7,283 nucleotides of DNA from Pseudomonadota bacterium (GTDB lineage Bacteria; Myxococcota; UBA9042; PHBI01): NCBI GenBank assembly GCA_005788935.1, contig SYAK01000079.1, positions 1-7,283 on the forward strand. The letters run 5' to 3'. Below are positions 1-6,784 of this stretch, piece after piece. Within the stretch, counting starts at the first letter, position 1. The number at the start of each line of letters is the position of its first letter. Made by a program: the position numbers and the translations under genes. The notes under the pieces are model-generated. The model did no database searches. It saw only the letters and a list, made by a program, of their open reading frames with translations, and was not told the DNA's origin.

Positions 1-1761
1 ACCGCCCCGGTGAGCTACCGGTTCGAGGCCGAGTTTCTCGACTCGACGGCGCAGTGGGGCGGCCCGCGTGAGGGCGCGATGATCCTCGCGTCGGGAGGGG
101 AGCTCGTCGTCCCGCTCGAGCTGCCGCGGGCGGGCACCTGGCGGCTCGAGGTCCGCGCCTTCGAGGAGGCGGCTGGCCCCGACCACGCTCGCTTCGCGGT
201 GCTCGTCGACGGGCTTCCAGCGCGCACCTTCGAGGTCGCCGCGACCCGCACCGCGCCCGCGGTGTATGCCGCCGAGCTGACGCTGCCAGCGGGCGCCGTG
301 ACGCTCGAGCTGAGCTACCTCAACGACTATTACGCGCCGCCCGCCGACCGGAACCTCGGCTTCGACTGGGTGTCACTCGCTGGCCCGGCCGAGCTCGACG
401 TCTACGCCGCGACGCCGTGGCCCGCCGTCGTCGCCTGCACGCCCGAGGCGCTGGCCGCCGAGGCCGTGAGCACCCCGGGAGGCGACGTGACGCCCGCCGA
501 GGAGACCGCCCCGTGCGCCCGTGAAACGCTGACCCGCCTCGCCGAACGCGCCTGGCGCCGGCCGGATCTCAGGTCCTCGCTCGACGCCCTGCTCGCGCTG
601 CGGGACGCGGCCCTCGCCGAGGGAGACTCGGCGCTTGACGCGCTGAGGCTCGCCATCACCGCGACGCTGCTGGCACCTCAGGCCCTCTTCCGCAGCGAGT
701 TCGTGCCGGAAGGTCCCTCCCCTGCCCCGCTCGACCCGTGGGCGATCGCCGCGCGCCTGTCCTACTTCCTGTGGTCGACCATGCCCGACGAGGCGCTCTT
801 TTCGGCCGCGCGCGAGGGCCGCCTCGCGACACCTGACGGCATCTCCGCCGAGGTCGCGCGGATGCTCGCGGACCCAAAGGCCGAGGCCCTCATCGCGAAC
901 TTCGCGGGGCAGTGGCTGCAGGTGCGCGACATCGCGAACCTCATCCCGGACCCGGGCGCCTTCCCGAGCTTCGACGAGCCGCTGCGGGCGGCGATGCGCG
1001 AGGAGCTGCACCGCTTCCTGCGCGGCTTCCTGCTCGGTGATCGCGACCTGCTGACGATGCTGACGACGCCCGAGACGTGGCTCAACGAACGCCTCGCGAA
1101 GCATTACGGGCTATCCGCTCCGGCCGACGGAGGGAGCGGCGCCTGGGCCCACGTCGCCTTCACCCCCGAGACCGTCCGCCCGGGCCTGCTCGGCAAGGCC
1201 GGCCTCATGGCGGTCCTCGCGACGCCGTTCCGGACCTCGGCGGTCCGGCGTGGCAAGTGGGTCCTCGGCCAGCTGCTGTGCGCCGAGCCGCCGCCTCCGC
1301 CACCTGGGGTCGAGGGCCTCATCCCGGCCACGGGCGCGGGCGGCGAGGCCCTGACGATGCGCGAGCGGATGGAGCTCCACAAGACGGCGCCGGTGTGCTC
1401 GGCGTGTCACAGCGCGATGGACCCGATCGGCTTCGCCCTCGAGCGGTACGACGGGCTCGGCGCGTGGCGCGACAGCGAGCTCGGCCTGCCCATCGACGAC
1501 AGCGGGACGCTCCCCGACGGGCGTTCCTTCGTCGGCCCTGGCGAGCTCGCCCAGGTCCTCGCCGACGACCCCCGGCTGCCCGCCTGCATCGCCGAGAAGC
1601 TCTTCACCTACGCCCTCGGCCGCGGGGTCCGGCCCGCCGACGACGCCACACTGAGCGCGCTGACGGCGACCTTCGCCGCCTCGGGCTACCGCTTCGGGGC
1701 GCTCGCCGCCGCTATCGCCACCGCCCCGCCCTTCCGCTTTCAGGAGGCCGAGACGCCATGA
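1..1761 (+). CDS. DUF1595/DUF1592/DUF1588/DUF1585 exported haem-motif protein, 5'-truncated
   Basis: The frame is open from base 1, so the gene most likely starts upstream. A GTG at 10 is the first possible start, but full-length family members carry a signal peptide, a cytochrome c-like segment and DUF1587 first, and these are missing here. Counting from that GTG, residues 2-130 look like a beta-sandwich, carbohydrate-binding-like domain (YRFEAEF start, FDWVSL end). Residues ~168-230 match DUF1595 (LTRLAERAWRRPD), ~241-367 DUF1592 (AARLSYFLWSTMPDE; NERLAKHYGL), ~390-490 DUF1588 (TPFRTSAVRRGKWVL, then six prolines at 427-432), and ~495-575 DUF1585 (FTYALGRG). A CSACH motif at 463-467 is a c-type haem site of the CXXCH form, or it may be structural. 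Such proteins are expected outside the cytoplasm; their reaction is not established. The stop overlaps the next gene's start (ATGA), which indicates coupled translation. Confidence 0.93.
   Translation, partial: TAPVSYRFEAEFLDSTAQWGGPREGAMILASGGELVVPLELPRAGTWRLEVRAFEEAAGPDHARFAVLVDGLPARTFEVAATRTAPAVYAAELTLPAGAVTLELSYLNDYYAPPADRNLGFDWVSLAGPAELDVYAATPWPAVVACTPEALAAEAVSTPGGDVTPAEETAPCARETLTRLAERAWRRPDLRSSLDALLALRDAALAEGDSALDALRLAITATLLAPQALFRSEFVPEGPSPAPLDPWAIAARLSYFLWSTMPDEALFSAAREGRLATPDGISAEVARMLADPKAEALIANFAGQWLQVRDIANLIPDPGAFPSFDEPLRAAMREELHRFLRGFLLGDRDLLTMLTTPETWLNERLAKHYGLSAPADGGSGAWAHVAFTPETVRPGLLGKAGLMAVLATPFRTSAVRRGKWVLGQLLCAEPPPPPPGVEGLIPATGAGGEALTMRERMELHKTAPVCSACHSAMDPIGFALERYDGLGAWRDSELGLPIDDSGTLPDGRSFVGPGELAQVLADDPRLPACIAEKLFTYALGRGVRPADDATLSALTATFAASGYRFGALAAAIATAPPFRFQEAETP
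1742..1747 (+). promoter_or_regulatory. Ribosome binding site AGGAGG for the DUF1552 gene
   Basis: AGGAGG lies inside the end of the upstream gene, ten bases before the ATG at 1758. A full Shine-Dalgarno match here fixes the start of the DUF1552 protein, although the same frame is open far upstream (from 1077) as an overlapping shadow of the DUF1592 gene. Confidence 0.8.
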
Positions 1762-3083
1762 GCCCGCTGTCCCGCCGCAATCTGCTGAAGGCCGCAGGCG
1801 TCACCGTCGCCCTGCCCTTTCTCGCGTCGCTCGACCACCGCCGCTTCGCCAACGCCGCCGAGCCGACCCCGCCACGCCGCGTTGTGTACTTCTATGTGCC
1901 AAACGGGATCCACATGCCCTCATGGATCCCCGCGTCGGCCGGCCCGCTCGGCGCACTGCCGCTCATCCTGTCGCCGCTCGCCGATCTGCGATCACAGCTG
2001 ACCGTCATCTCCGGGCTCGACAACCTGCCCGCCCGCCCCGACGGCGCGGGCGACCACGCCGCTGGCACCGGCGCGTTCCTGACCTGCACCCACGTCCGCA
2101 AGACCGACGGCGACGACATCCTGAACGGCGTCTCGGTCGACCAGCTCGCGGCCGCCGCCATCGGCGGGGCGACGCGCTTCCCCTCGCTCGAGCTCGGGCT
2201 CGAGGGCGGGACCTCGGTCGGCGGCTGCGACTCGGGCTACTCCTGCGCCTACTCGCGCAACATCGCGTGGGCTGGCCCGCAGACCCCTCGACCGAAGATC
2301 GTGAACCCGCGGCTCGTCTTCGACCGCCTCTTCGCGGGCGACGACGCGGGCGAGACGGAGGCCGCGCGGGCCCGCCGCCTCGCCCGCAAGCTGAGCGTCC
2401 TCGACTTCGTCCGCGGCGAGGCGAACGCGCTGTCACAGCGGCTTGGCGCCGAGGATCGGCAGAAGCTCGACGAGTACCAGACCGGCGTCCGCGCGCTCGA
2501 GGAGCGCCTCTCGGCGTCCCAGACCGGCCCGGTCTGCGACCCACCCGACGCCCCCGCGCGCGAGTACGACGTGGCGACCCACGCGGCGCTGATGACCGAG
2601 CTCATCGCGACCGCCTTCCGCTGCGACCTGACGCGCGTCGTGACCTTCATGCTCGCCAACGCCGGCTCCGGGCGCAGCTACACGTTCATCGACCCGACGC
2701 TGACCGGCGGCCACCACGACCTGTCGCACCATCAGGGCGTCGCCGAGACTCACCGCAAGCTCGAGCGCATCAACCAGTGGGAGGTCGACCGCTTCGGCGA
2801 CCTCGCCCGCGCGCTCGCGGCCATCCCCGAGGCCGACGGCCGCAGCGTCCTCGACCACAGCCTGTTGTTCTTCTCGTCCGAGATCGCCGACGGCAACGCG
2901 CACACCCACGTCAACCTGCCCGTCCTGCTCGCCGGGCGCGGCGGCGACACGGCGACGCCCGGGCAGCACCTCGCGGCGCGCGCAGGGACCCCGATCGCCA
3001 ACCTGTTCATGACGATGCTCGCGTCGCAGGGCGTGTCGAGCCGGTCGTTTGGCGACAGCACCGGCGCCCTCGCGTTGACCTGA
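1758..3083 (+). CDS. DUF1552 family protein with twin-arginine signal
   Basis: The product is 441 residues. It starts at the ATG that overlaps the preceding TGA and follows an AGGAGG. Residues 5-11 (SRRNLLK) are a twin-arginine motif followed by a hydrophobic stretch, and ANA-AEP near 31-36 is a plausible cleavage site, so the folded protein is probably exported by Tat. The mature part matches DUF1552: a VPNGIHMPSWIP block at ~47-58, SGLDN, a GDHAAGTGAFLTC block, SVDQLAA, GYSCAYSRNIAW, a LDEYQTGVRALEERL helix, then GGHHDLSHHQG near the C-terminus. In Myxococcota and Planctomycetota this family is commonly encoded directly beside DUF1592/DUF1588 proteins, as here, which suggests that the two act together in the periplasm. 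No reaction is known with certainty. The His/Asp-rich conserved blocks could bind a metal; that is inference. The length is normal and the gene looks intact. Confidence 0.95.
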   Translation: MSPLSRRNLLKAAGVTVALPFLASLDHRRFANAAEPTPPRRVVYFYVPNGIHMPSWIPASAGPLGALPLILSPLADLRSQLTVISGLDNLPARPDGAGDHAAGTGAFLTCTHVRKTDGDDILNGVSVDQLAAAAIGGATRFPSLELGLEGGTSVGGCDSGYSCAYSRNIAWAGPQTPRPKIVNPRLVFDRLFAGDDAGETEAARARRLARKLSVLDFVRGEANALSQRLGAEDRQKLDEYQTGVRALEERLSASQTGPVCDPPDAPAREYDVATHAALMTELIATAFRCDLTRVVTFMLANAGSGRSYTFIDPTLTGGHHDLSHHQGVAETHRKLERINQWEVDRFGDLARALAAIPEADGRSVLDHSLLFFSSEIADGNAHTHVNLPVLLAGRGGDTATPGQHLAARAGTPIANLFMTMLASQGVSSRSFGDSTGALALT

Positions 3084-3094
3084 CGATCCGTCAG
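3080..3094. terminator. Small hairpin at the end of the DUF1552 gene (weak terminator candidate)
   Basis: CTGACG-ATC-CGTCAG is a perfect 6-bp stem with a 3-base loop, and it contains the TGA stop codon of the DUF1552 gene. It sits at the convergent 49-base gap (3084-3132) between the plus and minus transcription units. No T-run follows it on either strand, so a classical intrinsic terminator is not shown. A second CCGTCAG occurs about 40 bases further on. The pairing may be chance. Confidence 0.25.
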
Positions 3095-3132
3095 ACAAAC
3101 GCGGAGGCCCGCCTGAGGTGCGCGAGCGACCG

Positions 3133-4272
3133 TCAGGCGCGGAACCTGACCACGAACCGCCCGATATCTCCCGCCGGGATGTCGGGGATGACGACGAGGA
3201 GGCGTCCGTCCTCGAGCCACTGGGACACGAGCGGGCAGGCGCCTTCGGGGGCGTCCTCCCGGCAGCGGGCGACGGTTCGACCGTCCGCGGCCTCGAAGGC
3301 CACCTCGGTGACATCCCCGGCGCCGAGCTCGCAGCGGCCTCCCACGCAGGCCGCCGCACCTGGACACTGCGCCGCGGCGTCACACGTGAGGGCGACGGTG
3401 AGCGCGAGGGAGGCGAGCGGCCCAGCCTCATTCAGCTCGCAGCTCAGCGAACTCCGGGCTTCGGAGGCAAGGAAGGTCATCGCGAGCTCCCCGTCGGCGC
3501 CCCACGTGGCCGTCTCCTCGGCGCCACCACCGCAGTCGACCTTGATCTCCGGCAGGGTGGCGGCGTTCCTCGCGGCGCAGGCCCGGTCGCTCGAAGGCCA
3601 CACGCGAAGGCGAAAGCGTGTGAGGGGCAAGGAGAAACTGACCTGAAGCTTTCGGTCCACGATCTCGAAGGTCGGGGTCTTCGTCTCCACGCCGAAGTCC
3701 TCACCCGACGCGGCGACCGAGATGGAAGGCGGCGCCCCGCGCGCGTCGAAGCAGGCCACAGGCCCGGTCGTCGGCCCAGCGTCCGTGCCCGGCCACCAGC
3801 CGCCCGCGAGCGGGATTTCAAGGACGCCGGCAAGCCCGGCCCCACCCGTCGGCGTGGGCGACACGTCGAGCCCGACGCGCCCGTCCGCGAAGACGCGCGC
3901 CTCGACGCCGTAGCGGAGCGCCTCGGTCGCGTGCGTGAACGTGACCGTCGTGACAGCCGGCCCGGGCGCGCGCGCAGCGGCGGGATCGGAGCGCGGATCG
4001 ACCGGCGGCACGCCCGCGACGGTCCAGCTGTCTGGCATGATGGCCGCGTCCCCGATCCGGTAACCGATGGGAACACCGCGTGATCCAAGCCCGACCTCGA
4101 AGACGCCGTTAGCGACCCGGTGCTGCGCCCCATCGACACGGGTCTCCAGCCGCCAGCGCGCCGCCGCTTCACCGACGCCGACGTCGACGTCGACCTCGGG
4201 CTCGGCGAGGCAGGCGCCAAGGACCGCCATCAGACCAGCCCAAGCCCACCGTACGAATGACTGCTCGTTCAT
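3133..4272 (-). CDS. Lipoprotein of unknown function with a four-cysteine cluster
   Basis: The product is 379 residues and I do not recognise the family. Residues 1-21 are a lipoprotein signal: a short n-region with an Arg, the hydrophobic WAWAGLMAVLGA, and the lipobox LGAC with lipidated Cys21. An acidic, valine-rich linker follows (EVDVDVGVG, encoded by a short GACGTC-type repeat). Residues ~35-290 alternate hydrophobic and polar residues, consistent with beta-sandwich folds, perhaps carbohydrate-active-like; that is only a suggestion. Cys297, 303, 309 and 314 form a C-X5-C-X5-C-X4-C pattern (CPGAAACVGGRC), a short disulfide-type motif often seen in myxobacterial surface lipoproteins. No catalytic motif is visible. 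The start is the only ATG that keeps the signal. It has no Shine-Dalgarno but has a -10-like hexamer just upstream. The gene lies 125 bases after the epimerase gene on the same strand and converges with the DUF1552 gene. Confidence 0.85.
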   Translation of the reverse strand: MNEQSFVRWAWAGLMAVLGACLAEPEVDVDVGVGEAAARWRLETRVDGAQHRVANGVFEVGLGSRGVPIGYRIGDAAIMPDSWTVAGVPPVDPRSDPAAARAPGPAVTTVTFTHATEALRYGVEARVFADGRVGLDVSPTPTGGAGLAGVLEIPLAGGWWPGTDAGPTTGPVACFDARGAPPSISVAASGEDFGVETKTPTFEIVDRKLQVSFSLPLTRFRLRVWPSSDRACAARNAATLPEIKVDCGGGAEETATWGADGELAMTFLASEARSSLSCELNEAGPLASLALTVALTCDAAAQCPGAAACVGGRCELGAGDVTEVAFEAADGRTVARCREDAPEGACPLVSQWLEDGRLLVVIPDIPAGDIGRFVVRFRA

Positions 4273-4278
4273 GGCGAA

Positions 4279-4307
4279 ACTCTAGCGCGCCAGACTGCGT
4301 CCCGCAA
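4279..4307 (-). promoter_or_regulatory. Candidate promoter for a leaderless lipoprotein transcript
   Basis: On the minus strand TTGCGG (4307-4302), a 17-base spacer, and TAGAGT (4284-4279) resemble a sigma70-type -35/-10 pair (3 of 6 and TAnnnT). The -10 ends only six bases before the ATG at 4272, so transcription would begin at or next to the start codon. This fits with the lack of any Shine-Dalgarno before this gene. TA-containing hexamers are rare in this sequence. The call rests on pattern only. Confidence 0.35.
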
Positions 4308-4397
4308 ACCGAACGGCGGAGCCGGGTCCACGATCGCAGCGTCGCCCCAATCCGCCGTGAGGCCGCGCCAGGCCCGCGCCAGCGCGCTCCAGCACCC

Positions 4398-5489
4398 TCA
4401 GGCCGGAGGTCGCCCGTCCCAGCGCCACCGTGAGAACCAGTCCACAGCCCGCGCGATGGCGGCGTCGATGGGGCGCGGCGCGTAGCAGAGCTCGGTCCGG
4501 GCGCGCGTGGTGTCGACCCAGAGCCAGCGCCCCGCGGTGTAGGCGACGCCGCGCTCGGTGTAGGTCGGCGGGCGCCTCAGGAGGCGCGTCGAGATCAGCT
4601 CGGCCGCCTTGCCCATGCCGATGAAGGCGGCGGCGGGCGCCGTGAAGCGCGGCGGATTGCGGCCAGCCTGACGCGCCACGCGCGCGGCGAGATCCGCGAA
4701 GGTCACGTTGTCGCCGCCGAGCAGATAGCGCCGACCGCTCTGCCCGTGCAGCGCGCCGAGCAGGTGCCCCTCGGCCACGTCGCGCACGTCGACCACGTTG
4801 AGGCCGCCCTCGACGACGACCGGCAGGCGCCCGCGGACGACGTCGAAGACCAGCTTGCCCGTCGGGGTCGGGGCGCGGTCGGCACGACCGAACGGGAAGG
4901 TCGGGTTCACGGCGACGACGTCGAAGCCCGGGGCCGCGCACGCGAAGGCCTCGAGCTCGGCGATGTACTTGCTGACGACGTAATCGTTCGCGACGTCCCA
5001 GTCCGCAAAGGGCTCCGTCTCGTCCGAGACCGCCTCGCCAGGCCTGATGCCGACCGCCGCGATCGAGCTCGTGTAGACGACGCGCGGCACACCCGCCTCG
5101 CGCGCGGCCGTCAGGAAGGCCCGCGTGCCGCCGACGTTGACGTCGAACATGCGCCGCGGCTCGGGCAGCCACAGGGCGTAGATCGCGGCGAGGTGAAAGG
5201 CGACCGGGTGCCCCGCCAGATGGTGGACGTACGTCTCCGGGCGCGTCAGGTCGCCCATGACGCGCCGCACGGGCAGCCCGGCCAGCGAGGGCGCGGGGTC
5301 ACCAGGGGCCACGAGGCAGGTCACCTCGACGCCCGCGTCGAGGAGCCGCAGCACGACGTGGCTGCCGATGAAGCCGGCCGCCCCCGTGACGAAGGCCCGC
5401 GGGAAACGGGCGGCGAAGGCCGACGAGGTCGCGCGTTCAGCGGGGGAGATCCAGCTGGCGAGCTCTGTGAGTGCCGGTTCAGGGCGCAT
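4398..5489 (-). CDS. HpnA-like NAD(P)-dependent epimerase/reductase (extended SDR)
   Basis: The product is 363 residues, an extended short-chain dehydrogenase/reductase. The Rossmann nucleotide-binding motif TGAAGFIG is at 35-42, GDL at 79-81, HLAA at 99-102, YTSSIAAVG at 139-147 (catalytic Ser) and the active-site YVVSK at 170-174. PTPTGKLVFDVVRGRLP, LNVVDVRDVAEGHLLG and RRYLLGGDN closely resemble the hopanoid-associated sugar epimerase family (HpnA) and the related dihydroflavonol-4-reductase-like enzymes, so it probably acts in the cytosol on a sugar- or lipid-linked substrate. No hopanoid genes are in view, so the substrate is open. About 30 residues precede the Rossmann strand, more than usual, but GGAGG six bases before the ATG supports this start. 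The first 11 bases overlap the end of the MBL-fold gene, which indicates coupled translation in one operon. Confidence 0.92.
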   Translation of the reverse strand: MRPEPALTELASWISPAERATSSAFAARFPRAFVTGAAGFIGSHVVLRLLDAGVEVTCLVAPGDPAPSLAGLPVRRVMGDLTRPETYVHHLAGHPVAFHLAAIYALWLPEPRRMFDVNVGGTRAFLTAAREAGVPRVVYTSSIAAVGIRPGEAVSDETEPFADWDVANDYVVSKYIAELEAFACAAPGFDVVAVNPTFPFGRADRAPTPTGKLVFDVVRGRLPVVVEGGLNVVDVRDVAEGHLLGALHGQSGRRYLLGGDNVTFADLAARVARQAGRNPPRFTAPAAAFIGMGKAAELISTRLLRRPPTYTERGVAYTAGRWLWVDTTRARTELCYAPRPIDAAIARAVDWFSRWRWDGRPPA

Positions 5490-6633
5490 AACAGGCCTCC
5501 ACGAGCCCGTCTGCGCGAACCCGGATGATGATGTGGTCGTCGTTGTGCTCGGTCCCCGAGTCCTTCAGCTCATCCCGATTCTCGGTCGACAGCACGTGGT
5601 TTGGCAGATAGGTCGCCTTGAGGCGAGCCATGGTGGCCTCGGTCGGCAGCGTGGTGCCCGAAAACGACCGCCGACCCGAGCTGATGACCGCCCAATGTTC
5701 GGCGCTGCTGCGGGGTCCGACGACGCGGGACAGGAAGGCGTCCGAGGTCGACGATGACGAGCCGTGGTGGGCGACCTTCAGCACCGCCGACCCGAGGTCG
5801 ATCTCGCCCGCGTCATGGGCCGCGATGAGGCGCGTCTCGACCGCTTCCTCGAGGTCCGCCATCAGCAGGACCTGCTTGAAGCCCCAGCGCAGCGCGAAGG
5901 CGATGGAGGTGTTGTTGACGTCGGTGCCCGACGGATTTGTCGTGTTGCCCGACGGCGGTGTCGCGGCGGCCCACAGGATGTCGGCCTGGACGAGGGGCCC
6001 GAAGATGTCGACCGGGTTGAAGGGCCCCGGAGCGAGCGACGGGATGGCGGGCGAATGGATGTGCCCGCCGAGGAGGTTGACGCGGTTCTCGACAAAGCTG
6101 CGCGTGTTGAGAAAGCCTGGCGAGTCGGGAGAAAAGCCGGGGTCGACCCAGGCGCCGATCTCGAAGGTCGACGCGACGCGCTGCGCCCCGCCGTAGTGGT
6201 CCTCGTGGGCGTGCGTCACGATCATCGCGTGCAGCATGTCGCCAGGCGTGAGCCCGTAGGAGAGCAGGTGATCGACGACGACGTCCCCCCCGCGCGAGGG
6301 GTCCGGGACGTTGCCGCTCGGCCCGGCGTCGCGCAGGCTGTTCCGGGACGCGGCGAGGCGGTCCTCGAACCACGGCGTACGCACCCAGATGGCGTCGCCC
6401 TGACCGACGTCGATGAGGTGGATGCGCAACTCCTCGGGTGGAAAGCCCTGCACGACCTCGACTGGGCAAAACGCCGCGTCGGTGCGGCCCGTGCCGAGCT
6501 CGAGGCTCAGGTCGGGCAGCGTCGTGTCGACGCAGGCTGGCGCGAGGACGAGGGTTGAGACAGCGGCTGCGAGGACCGGACGGTGGTCGGAGCGCGGGCA
6601 GCGGCGAAGCAGACTGGCGGGTGTGCGACGCAT
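5479..6633 (-). CDS. ComEC-like metallo-beta-lactamase-fold exported protein, probable lipoprotein
   Basis: The product is 384 residues. An arginine-rich n-region and the hydrophobic stretch at 19-31 end in LAPAC, an imperfect lipobox that would lipidate Cys34. If that is not used, it is still an export signal. The mature part has the layout of the soluble ComEC/Rec2 C-terminal domain and stand-alone relatives: IDVGQGDAI at 74-82, the metal-binding HAHEDH at 141-146, an aspartate in MADLEE at 260, and VAHHGSSSSTS from 287. The two-metal site therefore looks complete, and a phosphodiesterase/nuclease-like hydrolase outside the cytoplasm is the best inference. About 60 residues are inserted after the HxHxDH motif (Gly/Pro/Asn-rich, ~160-235). 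No membrane channel domain is attached, so it cannot be the DNA-uptake protein itself. It is the first gene of the minus-strand run, and its 3' end overlaps the HpnA-like gene. Confidence 0.92.
   Translation of the reverse strand: MRRTPASLLRRCPRSDHRPVLAAAVSTLVLAPACVDTTLPDLSLELGTGRTDAAFCPVEVVQGFPPEELRIHLIDVGQGDAIWVRTPWFEDRLAASRNSLRDAGPSGNVPDPSRGGDVVVDHLLSYGLTPGDMLHAMIVTHAHEDHYGGAQRVASTFEIGAWVDPGFSPDSPGFLNTRSFVENRVNLLGGHIHSPAIPSLAPGPFNPVDIFGPLVQADILWAAATPPSGNTTNPSGTDVNNTSIAFALRWGFKQVLLMADLEEAVETRLIAAHDAGEIDLGSAVLKVAHHGSSSSTSDAFLSRVVGPRSSAEHWAVISSGRRSFSGTTLPTEATMARLKATYLPNHVLSTENRDELKDSGTEHNDDHIIIRVRADGLVEACYAP
5496..5500 (-). promoter_or_regulatory. Ribosome binding site GGAGG for the HpnA-like gene
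   Basis: GGAGG on the minus strand lies inside the last codons of the MBL-fold gene, six bases before the ATG at 5489. It decides the start in favour of the longer N-terminus (about 30 residues ahead of the Rossmann fold) and supports translational coupling. Confidence 0.75.
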
Positions 6634-6784
6634 CCCGGCCTTGATAACACGCGCGGGGCCCTGTAGACCACGTCTGTGCGGCCGCAGCCTCCGGAATGCG
6701 GTGACCCGGTCGCGCGTTGACCCGCGCCGCGCCGTCGTCGCCGCGCGGCCGAACCGACCGCGTCAGCCTCGAAGGTGTCTCGCC
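6634..6784. promoter_or_regulatory. Divergent intergenic region between the MBL-fold and SnoaL-like genes
   Basis: These 151 bases must hold the start signals of both divergent genes. On the minus side TG-T-TATCAA (6649-6641) resembles an extended -10, ending seven bases before the MBL ATG, with TGGTCT (6670-6665) as a poor -35 at 18 bases. AAGG five bases before the ATG is a weak Shine-Dalgarno. On the plus side TTGACC (6717-6722) is -35-like, but no -10 follows at the right distance. A NotI-type GCGGCCGC palindrome lies near 6679. No operator or riboswitch is recognisable. Confidence 0.35.
6771..6775 (+). promoter_or_regulatory. Ribosome binding site GAAGG for the SnoaL-like lipoprotein
   Basis: GAAGG lies nine bases before the ATG at 6785, in the right place to choose this start. 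The later in-frame ATG at 6845 would leave a signal without positive charges. Confidence 0.5.

Noticed and set aside
1077..1757. In-frame upstream extension of the DUF1552 gene (frame open from 1077)
   Set aside because: The translation is Arg/Pro/Gly-rich and out of frame with the clear DUF1592/1588 coding sequence. The ATG at 1758 with AGGAGG and a Tat signal is the true start.
2433..3431. Long minus-strand open frame (332 codons) antisense to the DUF1552 gene
   Set aside because: Low-complexity Arg/Gly/Ser composition, no plausible start context, and it overlaps two well-supported genes.
1922..3646. Long plus-strand open frame across the DUF1552 gene and into the lipoprotein gene
   Set aside because: Arginine-rich shadow frame of a GC-rich gene. 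It crosses two convergent genes and shows no domain pattern.
3118..4083. Plus-strand open frame antisense to the Cys-cluster lipoprotein
   Set aside because: The minus-strand frame has a lipoprotein signal and a balanced composition. The plus frame is Arg/Gly-rich shadow.
4172..4194. GACGTC-type hexamer repeat encoding Val-Asp repeats
   Set aside because: Short in-frame coding repeat in the linker after the lipid anchor. It is not a separate repeat element.
4361..4382. Direct repeat GGCCGCGCCA / GGCCCGCGCCA in the gap after the HpnA-like gene
   Set aside because: Short GC-rich repeat of a kind expected by chance here. It does not form a good hairpin and has no T-run.
4282..5172. Minus-strand open frame overlapping the HpnA-like gene
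   Set aside because: Shadow in another frame. The HpnA-like frame carries all the SDR motifs.
5764..6558. Plus-strand open frame antisense to the MBL-fold gene, and the similar minus frame 5813-6790
   Set aside because: Both are shadows. The MBL motifs HAHEDH and VAHHG are in the 5479-6633 frame.
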